Shown piece after piece: positions 45,501 to 57,005 of a stretch of 64,000 nt of DNA; the first letter of the stretch is position 1; every line of letters starts with the position of its first letter. Made by a program: the position numbers and the translations under genes. The notes beneath the pieces are model-generated. The model was given only the letters and a program-made list of their open reading frames with translations. It was not told the DNA's origin and made no database searches. Source of the stretch: Gordionus sp. m RMFG-2023 (Eukaryota; Nematomorpha; Gordioida; Chordodea; Parachordodidae); NCBI RefSeq assembly GCF_954871325.1, contig NC_088777.1, positions 21,677,366-21,741,365 of the forward strand, written 5' to 3'.

Positions 45501-46028
45501 GTAGCTGTTGAAAAGAAGAAGAAATAAATTTAATATAATACATCAAATGTCAGTTATTTTCTGACAGGGGAATTAGTTTTTCCTTGTGGATGGAGGGAAA
45601 ACGAAATCATCACATGGGTTGTTTTTAAAAAGTTTCTTTGTTTGCTATTGGAATGAAGATATTGGATGAAGACGGGAATGATTGGGGAAGATTTAATATG
45701 TTTATATGTTATATATACATGAATAAAGTGGAATTGTAGTTATGTTTATTATATTTATTATATTTATTATATTTATTATATTTATTATATTTATTTAATA
45801 TTATTAAAGGGATTATTTTGGATTGAGAAGTTATATTTTTGTGAGGGAAGGGTTGAGAGTAAAGGGCATATTTTTTTTTTTAATACTAGTGGCATTATCG
45901 TCTTCTGTACATAATTATTCTTAAAAATAAGTTCAATTATAGTTATATATGCATCAATATTTCCTATATATTTAGGAAAACTCACATTTATATAATACAG
46001 TATCATTTAGAAACAGTGGGTGTTTTTT
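45501..46028. other. AT-rich DNA with a short 9-bp microsatellite
   Basis: TATTTATTA is repeated about five times at 45748-45795. No gene recognised; a short minus-strand frame at 45791-46006 has no support. Confidence 0.5.
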
Positions 46029-47008
46029 TAGTGTTGTTAAAGTAACTAGTTACATTTTTTCTAAAATAACTGCAACTAGTGACTAGTTATATTTGAAATG
46101 TAACTGCGAAAAGTAACTAGTTACTTTTAAAAATATGAAAATATGTATGTATAAATCTAAATAATATATTCAAATAATTTTAATTTTAATATGTTTTTTT
46201 ATAATACTATTTATTCAAAAGAATATTTAGATTATAATTAACAAACTATATCTATATTCTATATAAAATATATAATTAAAAGAAAAAAATTTAATAAATA
46301 ATATATTTGGGTTTGGTCGGAGGGATGATCCATGTACAGATATACAGTTGGATGGACAAATTTCGATTGATATTCTTTGTCGTAAGTAGAAACCTTCTTT
46401 TGAATCACTTGTGATTAAACGTAACCTATGTCCTATTGTTTTGAATAATTTTAGGGCTTGGGGTACAAATCATCCACTTGTGTCTGAGACTACCGGAACA
46501 AACAAAAGATTATTAAGGTGGCTATTCTTATTTGTTTTTGTTTTTTAGCTTTCGTGATGGAGTTGACAGAAAAATATCTGGCAAAACAATGTACACGTGA
46601 TAATCCCAAGCGAGGGATATATTTTGGTTCCAAGGGACTAGCGTCATTCCATCAGATTTGGTTTAATTATCAGGGCTGAGGCCAGAGGGTTCCAGTGTAG
46701 AATAAATATTTGTGGACTTTAAGATTCTATTGAAGATCGAATTGATGGCATAATGCCTGGGTAATCTGCTTTTAGAAAAACGACAGAGGGGGTGGTGTCC
46801 AAGGCTATCGATATGAGTTTCACAAGTTACCATGATGTTGGCGTTATGATTTTACAGCATAAACAAAGACCTATGGCTATTCTAGGTACTTCATTGATAG
46901 TAACAAGCTAAATAAGAACTAGGTATAGTTTCTAGCCATCCGTAACCAAGATAATATATGGTTGAAACTGCAATTATGATCCGGAAAAAGAGTCGTATTG
47001 ATGGCATG

Positions 47009-49740
47009 TAGGGCTGGGAACCAATAGTAAAAACCCAATATTAACAAAATATTGTATTGGTATTGGTATTGGGTCTAAAATATTGGTATTGGTTTAAACA
47101 ATATTTTCTATTTCTTGTATTGGTATTGCTATTGGTATTGGTTTATATTGGTAACTATTGGTTTATATTGGTATTGGTTTAAATTCAAATTACTAATTAA
47201 AAGAATAGAAATAGTAATTATAAAACCCTTTAATTTCTAATTTTAAATAAACATGTGAAAAAAAATCATGATACCATAAAATCAGGGCTAAGAACCAACT
47301 CTCAAAATTTTACTTCTTTTTTTAAACTAGGAATTTATTAGGTGATATGAATATAAATTTTTTTTATTTAATCATGTATTTTTTGTATAAACAATAATAA
47401 ACGTATTGATTTTGAACCATTTTATTTATCACAAAGAATATAGCAAAATAAGTAAACTAAAAATGTAACATAACTGTCTATTTATACAAAATATAATGCA
47501 AAAGAATGATATAATTTTAATATAAGAGGAAATAATTTTATGTATTTAAGAAGAATCTTGCATGCGCATCCAACTTTTTAGGCACAGGCAAGCTTGTATA
47601 GTATGCTCATCTAGTGAACAACGTTAGTCTGTTATAACATACTGTCCTTCTGAAAAAGCCCTTTCAGAGCTAGATGAGGTGGCAGGAATTGCTAGATAAT
47701 CTCTGGCAATTTTTGATAATACTGGATATCTATTTTTATTTAGTTTCCACCAATCTAATGGATTTGTATCATTGGAAATTGTGAGTTCATCTACGTATTT
47801 ACTAAGTTGTTATTATTATGAGGTTTCACCTGATAAATTTTGTCATAAAAGGACAATTTTTTGTTATTTTGTGCTTCATTTGTAAGTTCCGCTGAATTGT
47901 TATTATTTATTTTATAAATATTGTATTCATTAGTAAGATATCCAATAAGAGTTTCCATATTATTATGCTTTAATAAATGACTTGATAGTTTAAATCTTGG
48001 GTCAATCATTGTTGAAATAATAAAGAGGTTTTTATTAAAATTATAGTATTTATTAAGTTTTGTTAAGGCAGCTAAAGAAGCTGTCTTTAAAATAGCATTA
48101 GGTTTATTATTATAACTCTCCACATGCTCAAAAATACTGGAATATAAAGGAATAATTGTTGAAATTGTTGGAGTATTAGCACATGAGGCCATCTCTGTAG
48201 CAAAATTAAATGGTTCCAGAAATTCTCGGTATATTTCTATATTATTCCAGTCCAGGTTAAGGCACTAATATAATTTTCTTGATTGGTATTTTGTAAATGA
48301 TTGGTATATGTTGTCAAATAAGGTTTGAGCAATATTGCTCTTTCAAGCATTTGGTATGTTGAATTCCAACTTGTGGGTATATCCAAAATTGGGTGAGGAA
48401 ATTTTAAGTGTGGATTTTTTTAAAGATATATTTTTTCGAGTTTATTAAATTTAGATATAGAAAGTTTAAAAAATTTCTTATTTTTTTTAAAGTTGTATTT
48501 AAGGGTTCCAATGCAGCCATGACAGCCAAATGTATAATATGGCAAAAGCATTTGCACACATTATCAAAATTATCTTTTTGTTTTAAAATTTTTAGAAATG
48601 CTAAATTATTACTTGCATTGTCTAATTTAATGCAAAAAAAATCAATTTCAAATTTTACTTTTAATACAGAATTAAAAATATTAATAGAATTATGTGCTGA
48701 TTTAAAAGGAATAAAATCTAATAAATGATTATTTAATTTAAAACCATTATTAATATAATGAATTTTATGCCCATAAAGGGTATTTTATTTGGAGAGGACC
48801 AAATGTTTATTGTTTTAGATGTAATGTTAGAAAGTACAGATTTTAAATTGATAAAAGAACTATGATAATGTTTCATAATTTCTATTTTTAGTGTTTTTCT
48901 AGAAACTAATGTTAGTGAAGGGTTACAATATGCTATTAAATTTTTAAAAGTGATATCCTCAACTATTGAAAAGGCTAAATTATTTTGAATGAAAAAGTTT
49001 ATAAATCAATTATTTAAATTAGCATATATTTATATTATTAAGTAAAAATGATTTCAATGTCTTAATTTTTTTTACTGCCAATATATATTTGCTCACATTT
49101 CTTATATAATGTTGGGTGGATGGATTTAAGATGTGCTCATAATCCTGAAGTTCTAAAATTGGGAAGTGATATTTTTTTTTTACATTTATTACAAATTGCC
49201 TTTTTTTTTATTATCACAAGTACTATAAAATTCCCAGATTTTTGCTGAATTTCGTCTTTTATTAGATATTGATAATTCTTCTTGTTCATTATCGCTATTA
49301 TTATTAATACCAACAGCATCTATATTTATTAACTCTATTTGGTCTTCATTTATTATAATATCCTAAAAAATAGATAAATTGATAGATATCATGTAAAAAA
49401 TTTACTTCCATAATAAAAAATAAACTATAATTATAAATAACAGAAATATTGATATCACAGTAGTATATGGAAGAAATAACAGATGTAATCAGTTTTTGCA
49501 ATGAAAGTAAAAAAAATACCACGATATAATTATCCACGATAAACCCAAATAATTATGTTATTTTTAATATTGGTATTGGTATTGGTTAAAATTGTATTTA
49601 AACAATATATCAAAACCAATATATTTAGGTAATTGGTATTGGTTGTAAAAGCAATACCAATATTTAATATATATTGGTTTATATTGGTATTGGTATTGGT
49701 ATTGTAAACCAATATTATATTGGTATTGGTCTCACCCCTA
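47009..49740 (-). mobile_element. hAT element with perfect 8-bp target duplication
   Basis: Ends TAGGGCTGGGAACC and, inverted, TAGGGGTGAGACC. The flanks ATGGCATG (47001-47008 and 49741-49748) are identical. Subterminal TATTGGTATTGG repeats fill 47040-47180 and 49565-49735. It holds a broken minus-strand transposase gene. Confidence 0.93.
47560..49340 (-). pseudogene. hAT transposase with BED zinc finger
   Basis: Blocks run right to left: an acidic N-terminus, then a BED-type finger with ICNKCKKKISLPNFRTSGL and, after a stop, HLKSIHPTLYKKC (49220-49090). Next come IWSSPNKIPFMGI near 48790, FCIKLDNASNNLAFLKIL near 48610, CKCFCHIIHLAVMAALE near 48540, and an open frame 48192-47791 starting MASCANTPTISTIIPLY with TMIDPRFKLS. 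The end has DWWKLNKNRYPVLSKIARDY and LAIPATSSSSERAFSEGQYV, the dimerisation core. All major hAT blocks are present, but several stops and frame breaks make it inactive. The order and motifs fit Ac/RICESLEEPER-type proteins. Confidence 0.88.
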
Positions 49741-50299
49741 ATGGCATGTATACTCGGGGTTGGGTTTAGGTGGAGAAAAAGCGATAAAGATTTTCTTTGA
49801 ACAGCTTTGAGGTGTAAGTATTCGACGCAATGCTGAATAAATAGTAATTTCCAGCTCTTTGTCTTATAGAATGAGGTTATGAGCGGCTTGGAGCATTTTT
49901 GCTCCAGAGATCTAATGCTGCCGTATGATATGTATCGATAGTATCCGTCTCCAAGTGTGTATCAAAATTTAGCAACTGAGGATAAAAATCCTGAAATGTT
50001 TAAAGATATGGGGAATGGATACTTATAACAACTCGCTTTGATGGAAGGGCAGCTTGCATTCAGGAGAGTAATGAGAATTTGATATTTAAAATAGATTTGA
50101 GAATATTTTTTAAATGAACTTCAAGGTATAATAATATTTCAGGGTACATGAAAATTGTTGATGAATGAAAGGCATGTAAAATTATAGAAATGAATAAATA
50201 AAAATTAAGTAAATAAAAAGCTTGATAAGCAGGTAAATGTTTTTTGAATTTGGCAAGATATTCATCCCTGAAATGAATTATAGCACTTTCACTTCCAAT

Positions 50300-50340
50300 G
50301 GGTGAACCTAGGGGGGGGGGAAGGGGGGGGGGGGGTAAAG
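50300..50340 (+). other. Poly-G tract
   Basis: Two runs of G (about 10 and 13) separated by AA, in otherwise AT-rich DNA. They have G-quadruplex potential. Runs this long also occur at 12970, 13107, 35118 and 36532. Confidence 0.7.
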
Positions 50341-51179
50341 CTAGTTTTGTTTACTAAAATAAAATTTTAACGTGGGCAGTCCGATTCAAGGGTGTGATAA
50401 ATTAATTTTAAATTAAATTTACTAATTTAAAATTTTGTTTAAATGTCTGATTGTTCGAAATGCAACAATAATATAATTTCCCGTCCAAATAGATTTTCTT
50501 TTCTTAAATTGTTAAATTGCTGGGTTTCATATTTTTATAACTGTTGCAAATGTTGAATTAAAGAGAAAAATAAAAATGTTTATTTATTTTCAAGAGATGT
50601 CAATCAGATTATTATTTTTTAAATAATATGTTTTTATTGTAAAAGTAATAATTGATTCAGTTGGTGATTTTGAGATTTGATTAAAGGAGTTGTATATTTA
50701 TGAATTGGATTTTAAATTATTTGATATCTATTTTTATGATTATACTATTGGAATTTATTAGATGAAAAATAAAGTGAAGTTATTGAAATTAAATTATTTG
50801 TAGGGAAATTTGAGAAATATAAAAATGGTACCTAACGACCAGGATTCGTGAACACTTATTAGGGAAAAAATAAGTTAGAGAAAAATATAAAAATTGAAAT
50901 ATTTAGAGAAAAAAAAATAAAACAAGAGTGTTTTATAAAAATAAATTTCAGATGTTATTAATCAAGAAAAAAATTTTCTCGGGTTCCTCAGAATAATAGT
51001 GGATTCCGGATGTATAAAGGTAAGAAATTATTTTTTTGTATTATAAATTACACAACGCAATAGCAAGATTTTTTGGATTAAAATTAGAAATATATAAGAT
51101 AAAATTTTAAATTTTGGGTAATTAATGAAAAATGGCTTTTTATTTTAATGATAATTATAATAAACATAATATTAATTAA

Positions 51180-51407
51180 ATGTCAAATTTTAAGAGTAAT
51201 TTTAATAAAATTTTTAATTCAAACTTTAATAAAGTGGATGTGACCAATAATGTCATTACTGCATTAATTTTTTTTGTGTTTTATGTAATCTTAATTATAA
51301 TGAAACAAGTAATAAGGAAAATAAAAAGAAGATCTCTTAAAAATAGAGAAAATGATATAAAAAATACAAATACTGAAAATTTAATTCCTAAAGTTTTGGA
51401 AAAATAG
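51180..51407 (+). CDS. Small membrane-segment protein of the LTR element
   Basis: A 75-residue frame starting MSNFKSNFNKIFNS with one predicted membrane segment (VITALIFFVFYVILIIM, residues about 26-42) followed by a basic stretch KQVIRKIKRRSLKNRE. It lies between the left LTR and the zinc-knuckle frame, 13 bp before it. The function is unknown; it may be the start of a gag-like product. The family assignment rests only on its position within the element. Confidence 0.5.
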   Translation: MSNFKSNFNKIFNSNFNKVDVTNNVITALIFFVFYVILIIMKQVIRKIKRRSLKNRENDIKNTNTENLIPKVLEK

Positions 51408-51420
51408 TTTACATTTAATT

Positions 51421-52122
51421 TTGTTAGAATTAAAAAATTTAAATAGTAAAAAAAATGTTGAAGAAAAATATGAGAAAATATTAGATACAGGTGAAGTATT
51501 TAATTTTCCTCAAAATATTGACATATCGGAGGATATAAATTATAAATTAAATTCAATTGTAATTGAATTTAAAAAGCAAATTTCTGAGGTTTTAATCGAG
51601 AAACCAGTAGAAATTTTGAAAAATAATAAAACAAATAATATTTTGAGACAAAGTACCGAAGAATCTCTAATTTTATGTGAAATTAGAGAAATGAGAGAAA
51701 ATATGAAAAATTTGTCCAGAGAAGTTTCCAACTTAAAAATCAAAAGTAATAATGTGATTGAAAGTTGTGAACTTTGTGGAAGAGGACATATCGGTAAAAA
51801 TTGTTATGCAAGAGACATAAAAACTAATGAGAATGTGACTGCAAAACCAAGTGAAAAAAATGACATAGTGTGTCATCGATGTGGTTTTGTAGGACATATA
51901 AAAAGAAATTGCATAGTGAAAGAAGCCAATTTCAAAAGTGGATTTCCGCAACGAACATCGGTAGTGATAAATCCAGTGGTTCGAAGTATACAAAATCCTC
52001 AGATTATAAATGTGGATGAAATTAAAACTTATAATACAGACCATGATAAAATGTGTTTCAAATGTGAAGAAATGGGATACATTGCCATACATTGTATCCA
52101 AAGTGTGAGTGGGACACAGTGA
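51421..52122 (+). CDS. Gag-like zinc-knuckle protein of the LTR element
   Basis: A 233-residue frame. Residues about 1-110 are charged and probably coiled-coil (EEKYEKIL, IREMRENMKNLSREVSNLKI). Three CCHC-like knuckles follow: CELCGRGHIGKNC, CHRCGFVGHIKRNC and CFKCEEMGYIAIHC. Zinc knuckles of this kind bind the element's RNA during packaging. The first listed codon is not ATG, so the true start is uncertain; it may begin at a later Met or be joined to the upstream frame. There is no protease or reverse transcriptase downstream. Confidence 0.7.
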   Translation: MLELKNLNSKKNVEEKYEKILDTGEVFNFPQNIDISEDINYKLNSIVIEFKKQISEVLIEKPVEILKNNKTNNILRQSTEESLILCEIREMRENMKNLSREVSNLKIKSNNVIESCELCGRGHIGKNCYARDIKTNENVTAKPSEKNDIVCHRCGFVGHIKRNCIVKEANFKSGFPQRTSVVINPVVRSIQNPQIINVDEIKTYNTDHDKMCFKCEEMGYIAIHCIQSVSGTQ

Positions 52123-52149
52123 ATATATGATTTGAAAGAGAGTCATATA

Positions 52150-53115
52150 AAAATAGAAATTAATCAGTGTTGGTGTTTTCGTGTCAATATAAAATTGAGT
52201 AAAGCATAATTAAAAGTGTTAATATATTGTAATAAAAGTTTTAATAAAAATAACATCTGGGAAGAAAAGTATTATTTATCTTAATCAATAGAGAAGAATA
52301 TTTTAATTTAAGAATTAAATTGTTATCAATAAAATAAAAACATTGACTTTATTAAATTCATGTGAATAATACCATGTGGTATGGTATTTGGAAAGTTCAA
52401 TGAAATACAAACTTTTGTGTAAATTAATTTTTAAAAAAAAAATTTATTTTTTTTTAATTTAAAGAGACATTGTTGTGAAACAATGTAAAATTAAAAATTT
52501 TTTTAATATTATGTGGTAAAGAAAAAAACTCTTAAATAAAAGTCGGTGGACAATAAAAGATTTTAAAATTTGACTTAGTGAAGAATTATGTAAAATAAAA
52601 GAGTTTTAAAAAAAGATGGAATGTGATGTGATGATATATTGCTTATAGTTTTAATCGTTATAATAATAAATTAAAATTTTTTTTATCTATCGGCATATCT
52701 TCATATTTTTTTTATGTAGCTTTGTATTTTTGCTATATGACATGTCTTAATATTTTTTTTTGTGGTTCATATTATTTTCTTAATGGATATAACGAAAATC
52801 AATTTATGTAGTTTTAGTGATAATTATAAATAATTTTTTTTTCCCTATTCGTATTCTTTTATTTTGTTTGTGGTCAATTATTTGTTTTATAATTGAACAT
52901 TAAGAAAAAGAAAATAATTGTAAAGGATTATTGAATCCAAATTTATATGTATTATAAAACAAACAAAATATATTAATTATTATAATCCGCATGTCGAAAG
53001 AAGACAATTCAAGAATTAAAAGTCGATGATGTTCAAAGATAAGATTCGATAAATGACGAGGAAATAATCAATGTCCTTAAAGAACGATAATTATATGGTA
53101 TCTGGGCTTTTGAAG
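52150..53115. other. Non-coding internal part of the LTR element
   Basis: AT-rich sequence between the zinc-knuckle frame and the right LTR, with no frame of note. In an autonomous relative this space would hold the polymerase genes. Confidence 0.55.
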
Positions 53116-53258
53116 GGTGGGCGTGTTGCAAATGTTGAATTAAACAGAAAAATAAAAATGTTTATTTATTTTCAAGAGATGTCAATCAGATTATTATTTT
53201 TTAAATAATATGTTTTTATTGTAAAGGTAATAAATGATTTAGTTGGTGATTTTGAGAT

Positions 53259-54254
53259 TATACCTACAAAAATACGAATCGAATCGAATAATTCCATTAT
53301 TCATTCGTATTCGTTTAAATCGAATAATTTATTATTCGTATTCGTATGAATAATAAAATTATTATTCGATTCGATTCGATTCAAAAATTTTATTTACCAT
53401 GAATTAAAAAAGATCTATTATAAAATTTATTTTGTAAAATTTAACTAAGGATAAAGACAAACAAATTTTATTAGTGAGACAAAATAGAAGCATACATATA
53501 TAATATATTTATATACAATGTGGAAAAATCAATATAATATTCATATCTATAATGTAGATAAATCTGACAACAGCCAATTTTTCAAACATAAAGTTTTTCG
53601 GATTGTTTCCTCCTTTAACGACATTCTGTATTTTGTAACCATATGAGCTCCAACAGAAAAGAGTCGCTCACATGGGGTTGTCCCTGTATCGACAATATGT
53701 CCCTCGCCATTTTAGATAACACGGCATTAGCAATATTTTACAAATAAAGTGGTAAAAACTTTATGCAAAAAGTCAAATTTATGATTTCTCCATCATCAAA
53801 TGAAAGAGAAATATCAGGTTTGCCCGTCATTCTTGATGTGATGGGATTATTATAATTGTATATGTTATGTGTTATATAAATTACCTTCTTCGTCCATCTC
53901 TATCATAAAAGAAATTTCTAAAGTAATGGTCTATTATGAGATAAATTAAAATGGAGTTTCAAAATTTGGCGCAATTTTCATTATTCCACTTGGAGATTTT
54001 ATTAAATTGAAATAATTTCAAATAATTCCTAATAATAATATATGATTTATATATGATTATTTTCCAATATATATTAATACTATAAATTATTTTAGTCGAA
54101 TAATCTCGAATAATTCGATCGAATAATAGATAAAAAATTATTCGACGAATAATATATTTTCTTTATTCGATAATTGTGTTATTCGTATTCGTAAAATACG
54201 AATCGAATCGAAATAAATCGAATATCGAATAACAAATAATTCGTTTTAGGTATA
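53259..54254 (-). mobile_element. Small hAT (996 bp) inside the right LTR, perfect 8-bp target duplication
   Basis: Ends TATACCTACAAAAATACG and (inverted) TATACCTAAAACG. The flanks TTTGAGAT (53251-53258, 54255-54262) are identical, and removing the insert restores the LTR sequence seen on the left. Subterminal repeats of TCGAATAATTCG type lie at both ends. About 53570-53745 (minus) encodes TTPCERLFSVGAHMVTKYRM followed by SLKEETIRKTLCLKNWLLSD, the dimerisation domain. The rest of the gene is deleted. Confidence 0.93.
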
Positions 54255-54804
54255 TTTGAGATTTGATTAAAGGAGTTGTATATTTATGAATTGGATTTTA
54301 AATTATTTGATATCTATTTTTATGATTATACTATTGGAATTTATTAGATGAAAAATAAAGTGAAGTTATTGAAATTAAATTATTTGTAGTGAAATTTGAG
54401 AAATATAAAAATAACCAAATTCAAGTAATAAACCTATTTTTTATTATTATATTTCTTTACAAATTTAGCAAAATATATTGAATATTTTTTGCCTCAAGTT
54501 GCTGGCAATATTTATACTCTGTTCATAAGTAATAAATGTATTTTTTAAAAATTTTACTAAATTAGATCATAAAACTTAGTATAAGGAAAGACAAAGACTT
54601 AGATCATTTTAGAATAAAATATTTTTATATAAATACTAAATTAGTAATCATTACTTATTAATATGGAAAGACAAAGACTATGAAAGAAAAACAAAATATT
54701 ATAATGCAGATATCAAATATCATTTCCTTCAACAAGAGATTAATCAAATATCCTTCAGACAAGTTAATCATGTTCTTTAAAATTACTTTATATTAAATAT
54801 AATG

Positions 54805-54945
54805 TTGTCTTGACATCAAGTGCTCCAGTAGAGCGTTTATTCAGTCTAGATAAGCTTATTTTTTTGAAAGAAACGAGCGCTTCTCTTAGATAAAAATTTT
54901 GAAATCAATTTGTTGTTAAAAACAGATAAACATTTATTAAACTAA
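54805..54945 (+). pseudogene. hAT dimerisation domain of the outer element
   Basis: Reads LTSSAPVERLFSLDKLIFLK with one frame change, then NFEIQLLLKTDKHLLN-like sequence and a stop. It belongs to the 46029-55298 element and lies about 350 bp before its right end. It resembles the cores at 40450-40520 and 59160-59230. Confidence 0.75.
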
Positions 54946-55309
54946 TTTTTATGAAAAATAAATGTTTTTTTTCAATGCAAATATATATGATATCTTTATT
55001 TCGATGTAAATATAAATATATTCTATTTTCCAATATTTTTTTACTGTTTAATTATTTTTTTATATAAATAAATTGTATATTTTTTTTAAATAATTGATTA
55101 TAATTTGTATATACTAATTTTTTTATAATAAATGCGTTCAGCAAATAAATAATGAGTTATATGAATGATGTATAGGTAACTTAAAATGTAACTAGTTACT
55201 TTTAAAATCTAACTGTAACTAATAACTAGTTATAATTTTACCAATGTAGCTAGTAACTGTAACTAGCTATGTTTCAAAAGTAACTTTGAACAACACTAGT
55301 TTTATATTA

Positions 55310-57005
55310 TCCACTATATTTAAGTAATTATGAAAAAAAAATTTCTTTATTATATTTTTTTTAGAAAAAAGATATAATTAATATGAAATTCATCTTTATG
55401 TTTTAATAAAATTTTAATATATAAAAGATAGCCGCTGCCATCATGTTAAGGTAGGCAGGGAGTAAGACATTAAATAAAATAAAAAGTTATACAAATTTTA
55501 TTTTTATTTTATTTATTAAAAAATTTTAACTACTGAATCTAATAAATTTTACATCTATATATATTATGAAATTTAATTTAACAATTTATTTAATCGGTTA
55601 ATATAAAATAACAATCATTTAAACGACCAAAGTATTAAGAAACTATTAAATATAATGTAAAGTAAAAGATATAATAAAATCAGTCCGTATGGTAAATATT
55701 AAGTATATAATGTAAATTAAAAGAAATAATTGTTGTAGTTTTGTATTTTTGTTATATATTTATATATATATATTTAATGATATATATGAAATGTCAATCA
55801 AAAGTTATCTTTTAAATGGGAGTTTTGTTTTTTTAGAGGATTAATGTAAAAAAGAAGATAAGATGTTCTTTTATTGATGGATTTTTGGATGTTGTTGGTA
55901 TATGTATATTTTTACTTATATATAATATATATTTTTCGATATATATTATTATTATTTGATTTTTCAATTTTTGATGATTTTATTAATTAATAAAGTGAAT
56001 ATAAACTTAATTTGAAATATTCAATATTCAGTCTGCAAATATAATATTCAATATTCCTTCTACAATATATATTACGATTCTTTTAAAGTGGTGCCATGAC
56101 CAGGATCTATTTAGGGATTAATGAGAGCACAATACAGTGTAAAGGATAAGAAAGGTAAGACCAGTAAATATTTCATGTTAAAGATATAAATTAATTTATG
56201 AAAATATATAAAATGAGATAGGCATGTTTGTACATTGTTAGGCTAGTTTAAGGAATAAGAAATATTATGATGGATAATTCATTTCTATTAATGTTTATAT
56301 ATTATTAATTTGGCTGTGGTCAATTGATGTTATAATAATAATGGGCACTCATTACAATTATTAGTATTGTAAAGGAATTTTAACCTTATTTTGAAGAGAT
56401 TGGTGGGTAAATTAGTTTCATAAATTGAACTAAATTTGAAGTAAATTTTAAAGGTGAGTTGGATTTATAAAGTATATCAATTAGTGAGTGAGAAATGACG
56501 TTGGGAGGATACGAAAATTAAGAAGGTTGGGATATATATGTATTAATGAATTTTAACCTTATTTTGAAGAGGTTGGTGGGTAAGTTAGTTTCATAAATTG
56601 AACTACATTTAAAATAAAGTTTAAAGGCGAGTGGGATACATAATATCAAATATGTGTTGTTTAATTGGAATTAAACATATATAATATTTATATATATATG
56701 TGATATATTTGTGGTTTAATTGGGAAAACAGATAAAGTATTTAATGGTGAATGATAAATATATATGTTATATATATTGGAATGTAAAATAAATGTTATCA
56801 TAATACTAAAAGTGATGCATGTACCATTTAGATATTTAATTGTAATGGATAAATATATATGATATATGTATATTTGAGGTTTAATTGGAATTAAACAGAT
56901 AAAGTATTTAATGGTGATTGATAAATATATATGTGATAATTTGTAAGGGATAAATGTATATGTGATATATTTGAAATTTAATTTGCAATTAAATAAATAA
57001 AGTAA
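55310..57005. other. AT-rich DNA with local direct repeats
   Basis: 56376-56462 and 56548-56636 are direct copies with TTTTAACCTTATTTTGAAGA and TTAGTTTCATAAATTGAACT. From 56640 a unit with AATTAAACAGATAAAGTATT and GATAAATATATATGTGATAT repeats about four times and continues at 59626-59710 beyond the inserted hAT. No coding signal. Confidence 0.6.

Larger units (their letters stand above)
46310..50110 (+). other. Unidentified coding-like sequence, interrupted by a hAT
   Basis: 46310-47000 and 49751-50110 are clearly less AT-rich than everything around them and show protein-like stretches, for example LTEKYLAKQCTRDNPKRGIY near 46560 and VVSKAIDMSFTSYHDVGVM near 46795. No frame stays open. I recognise no family. 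The position inside a hAT suggests captured cargo, but a separate inserted element is also possible. The two parts were one stretch before the hAT at 47009-49740 arrived. Confidence 0.4.
50542..54410 (+). mobile_element. LTR retrotransposon, gag-only type, fossil, with 5-bp target duplication
   Basis: The left LTR is 50542-50824 (283 bp, starting TGTTGCAAATG). The right LTR is 53124-54410, interrupted by a 996-bp hAT insertion. The flanks ATAAC (50537-50541, 54411-54415) are a 5-bp duplication. A purine-rich tract TTTTGAAGGGTGGGCG precedes the right LTR, and a primer-binding-site-like stretch follows the left LTR. The inside codes only gag-like proteins, and no polymerase was recognised. The two LTRs differ at about five positions by eye (around 2%), so this is one of the younger insertions. 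It looks structurally whole as a non-autonomous element apart from the hAT insertion. Confidence 0.85.
46029..55298 (+). mobile_element. Old hAT element carrying three nested insertions
   Basis: Ends TAGTGTTGTTAAAGTAACTA and, inverted, TAGTGTTGTTCAAAGTTAC. Subterminal TAACTAGTTAC repeats lie at 46050-46130 and 55190-55280. The C-terminal hAT dimerisation core remains at 54805-54945. Inside are a second hAT (47009-49740) and an LTR element (50542-54410) with its own hAT insertion. Without these the element would be about 2.7 kb, the usual hAT size. The flanking 8-mers do not match cleanly, consistent with age. Confidence 0.75.

Noticed and set aside
48408-48728. Plus-strand frame of 106 codons
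   Set aside because: Opposite strand of a hAT transposase relic with recognisable motifs; AT bias leaves the complement open.
51733-52146. Minus-strand frame of 137 codons with many His/Phe/Tyr
   Set aside because: Shadow of the zinc-knuckle frame on the plus strand.
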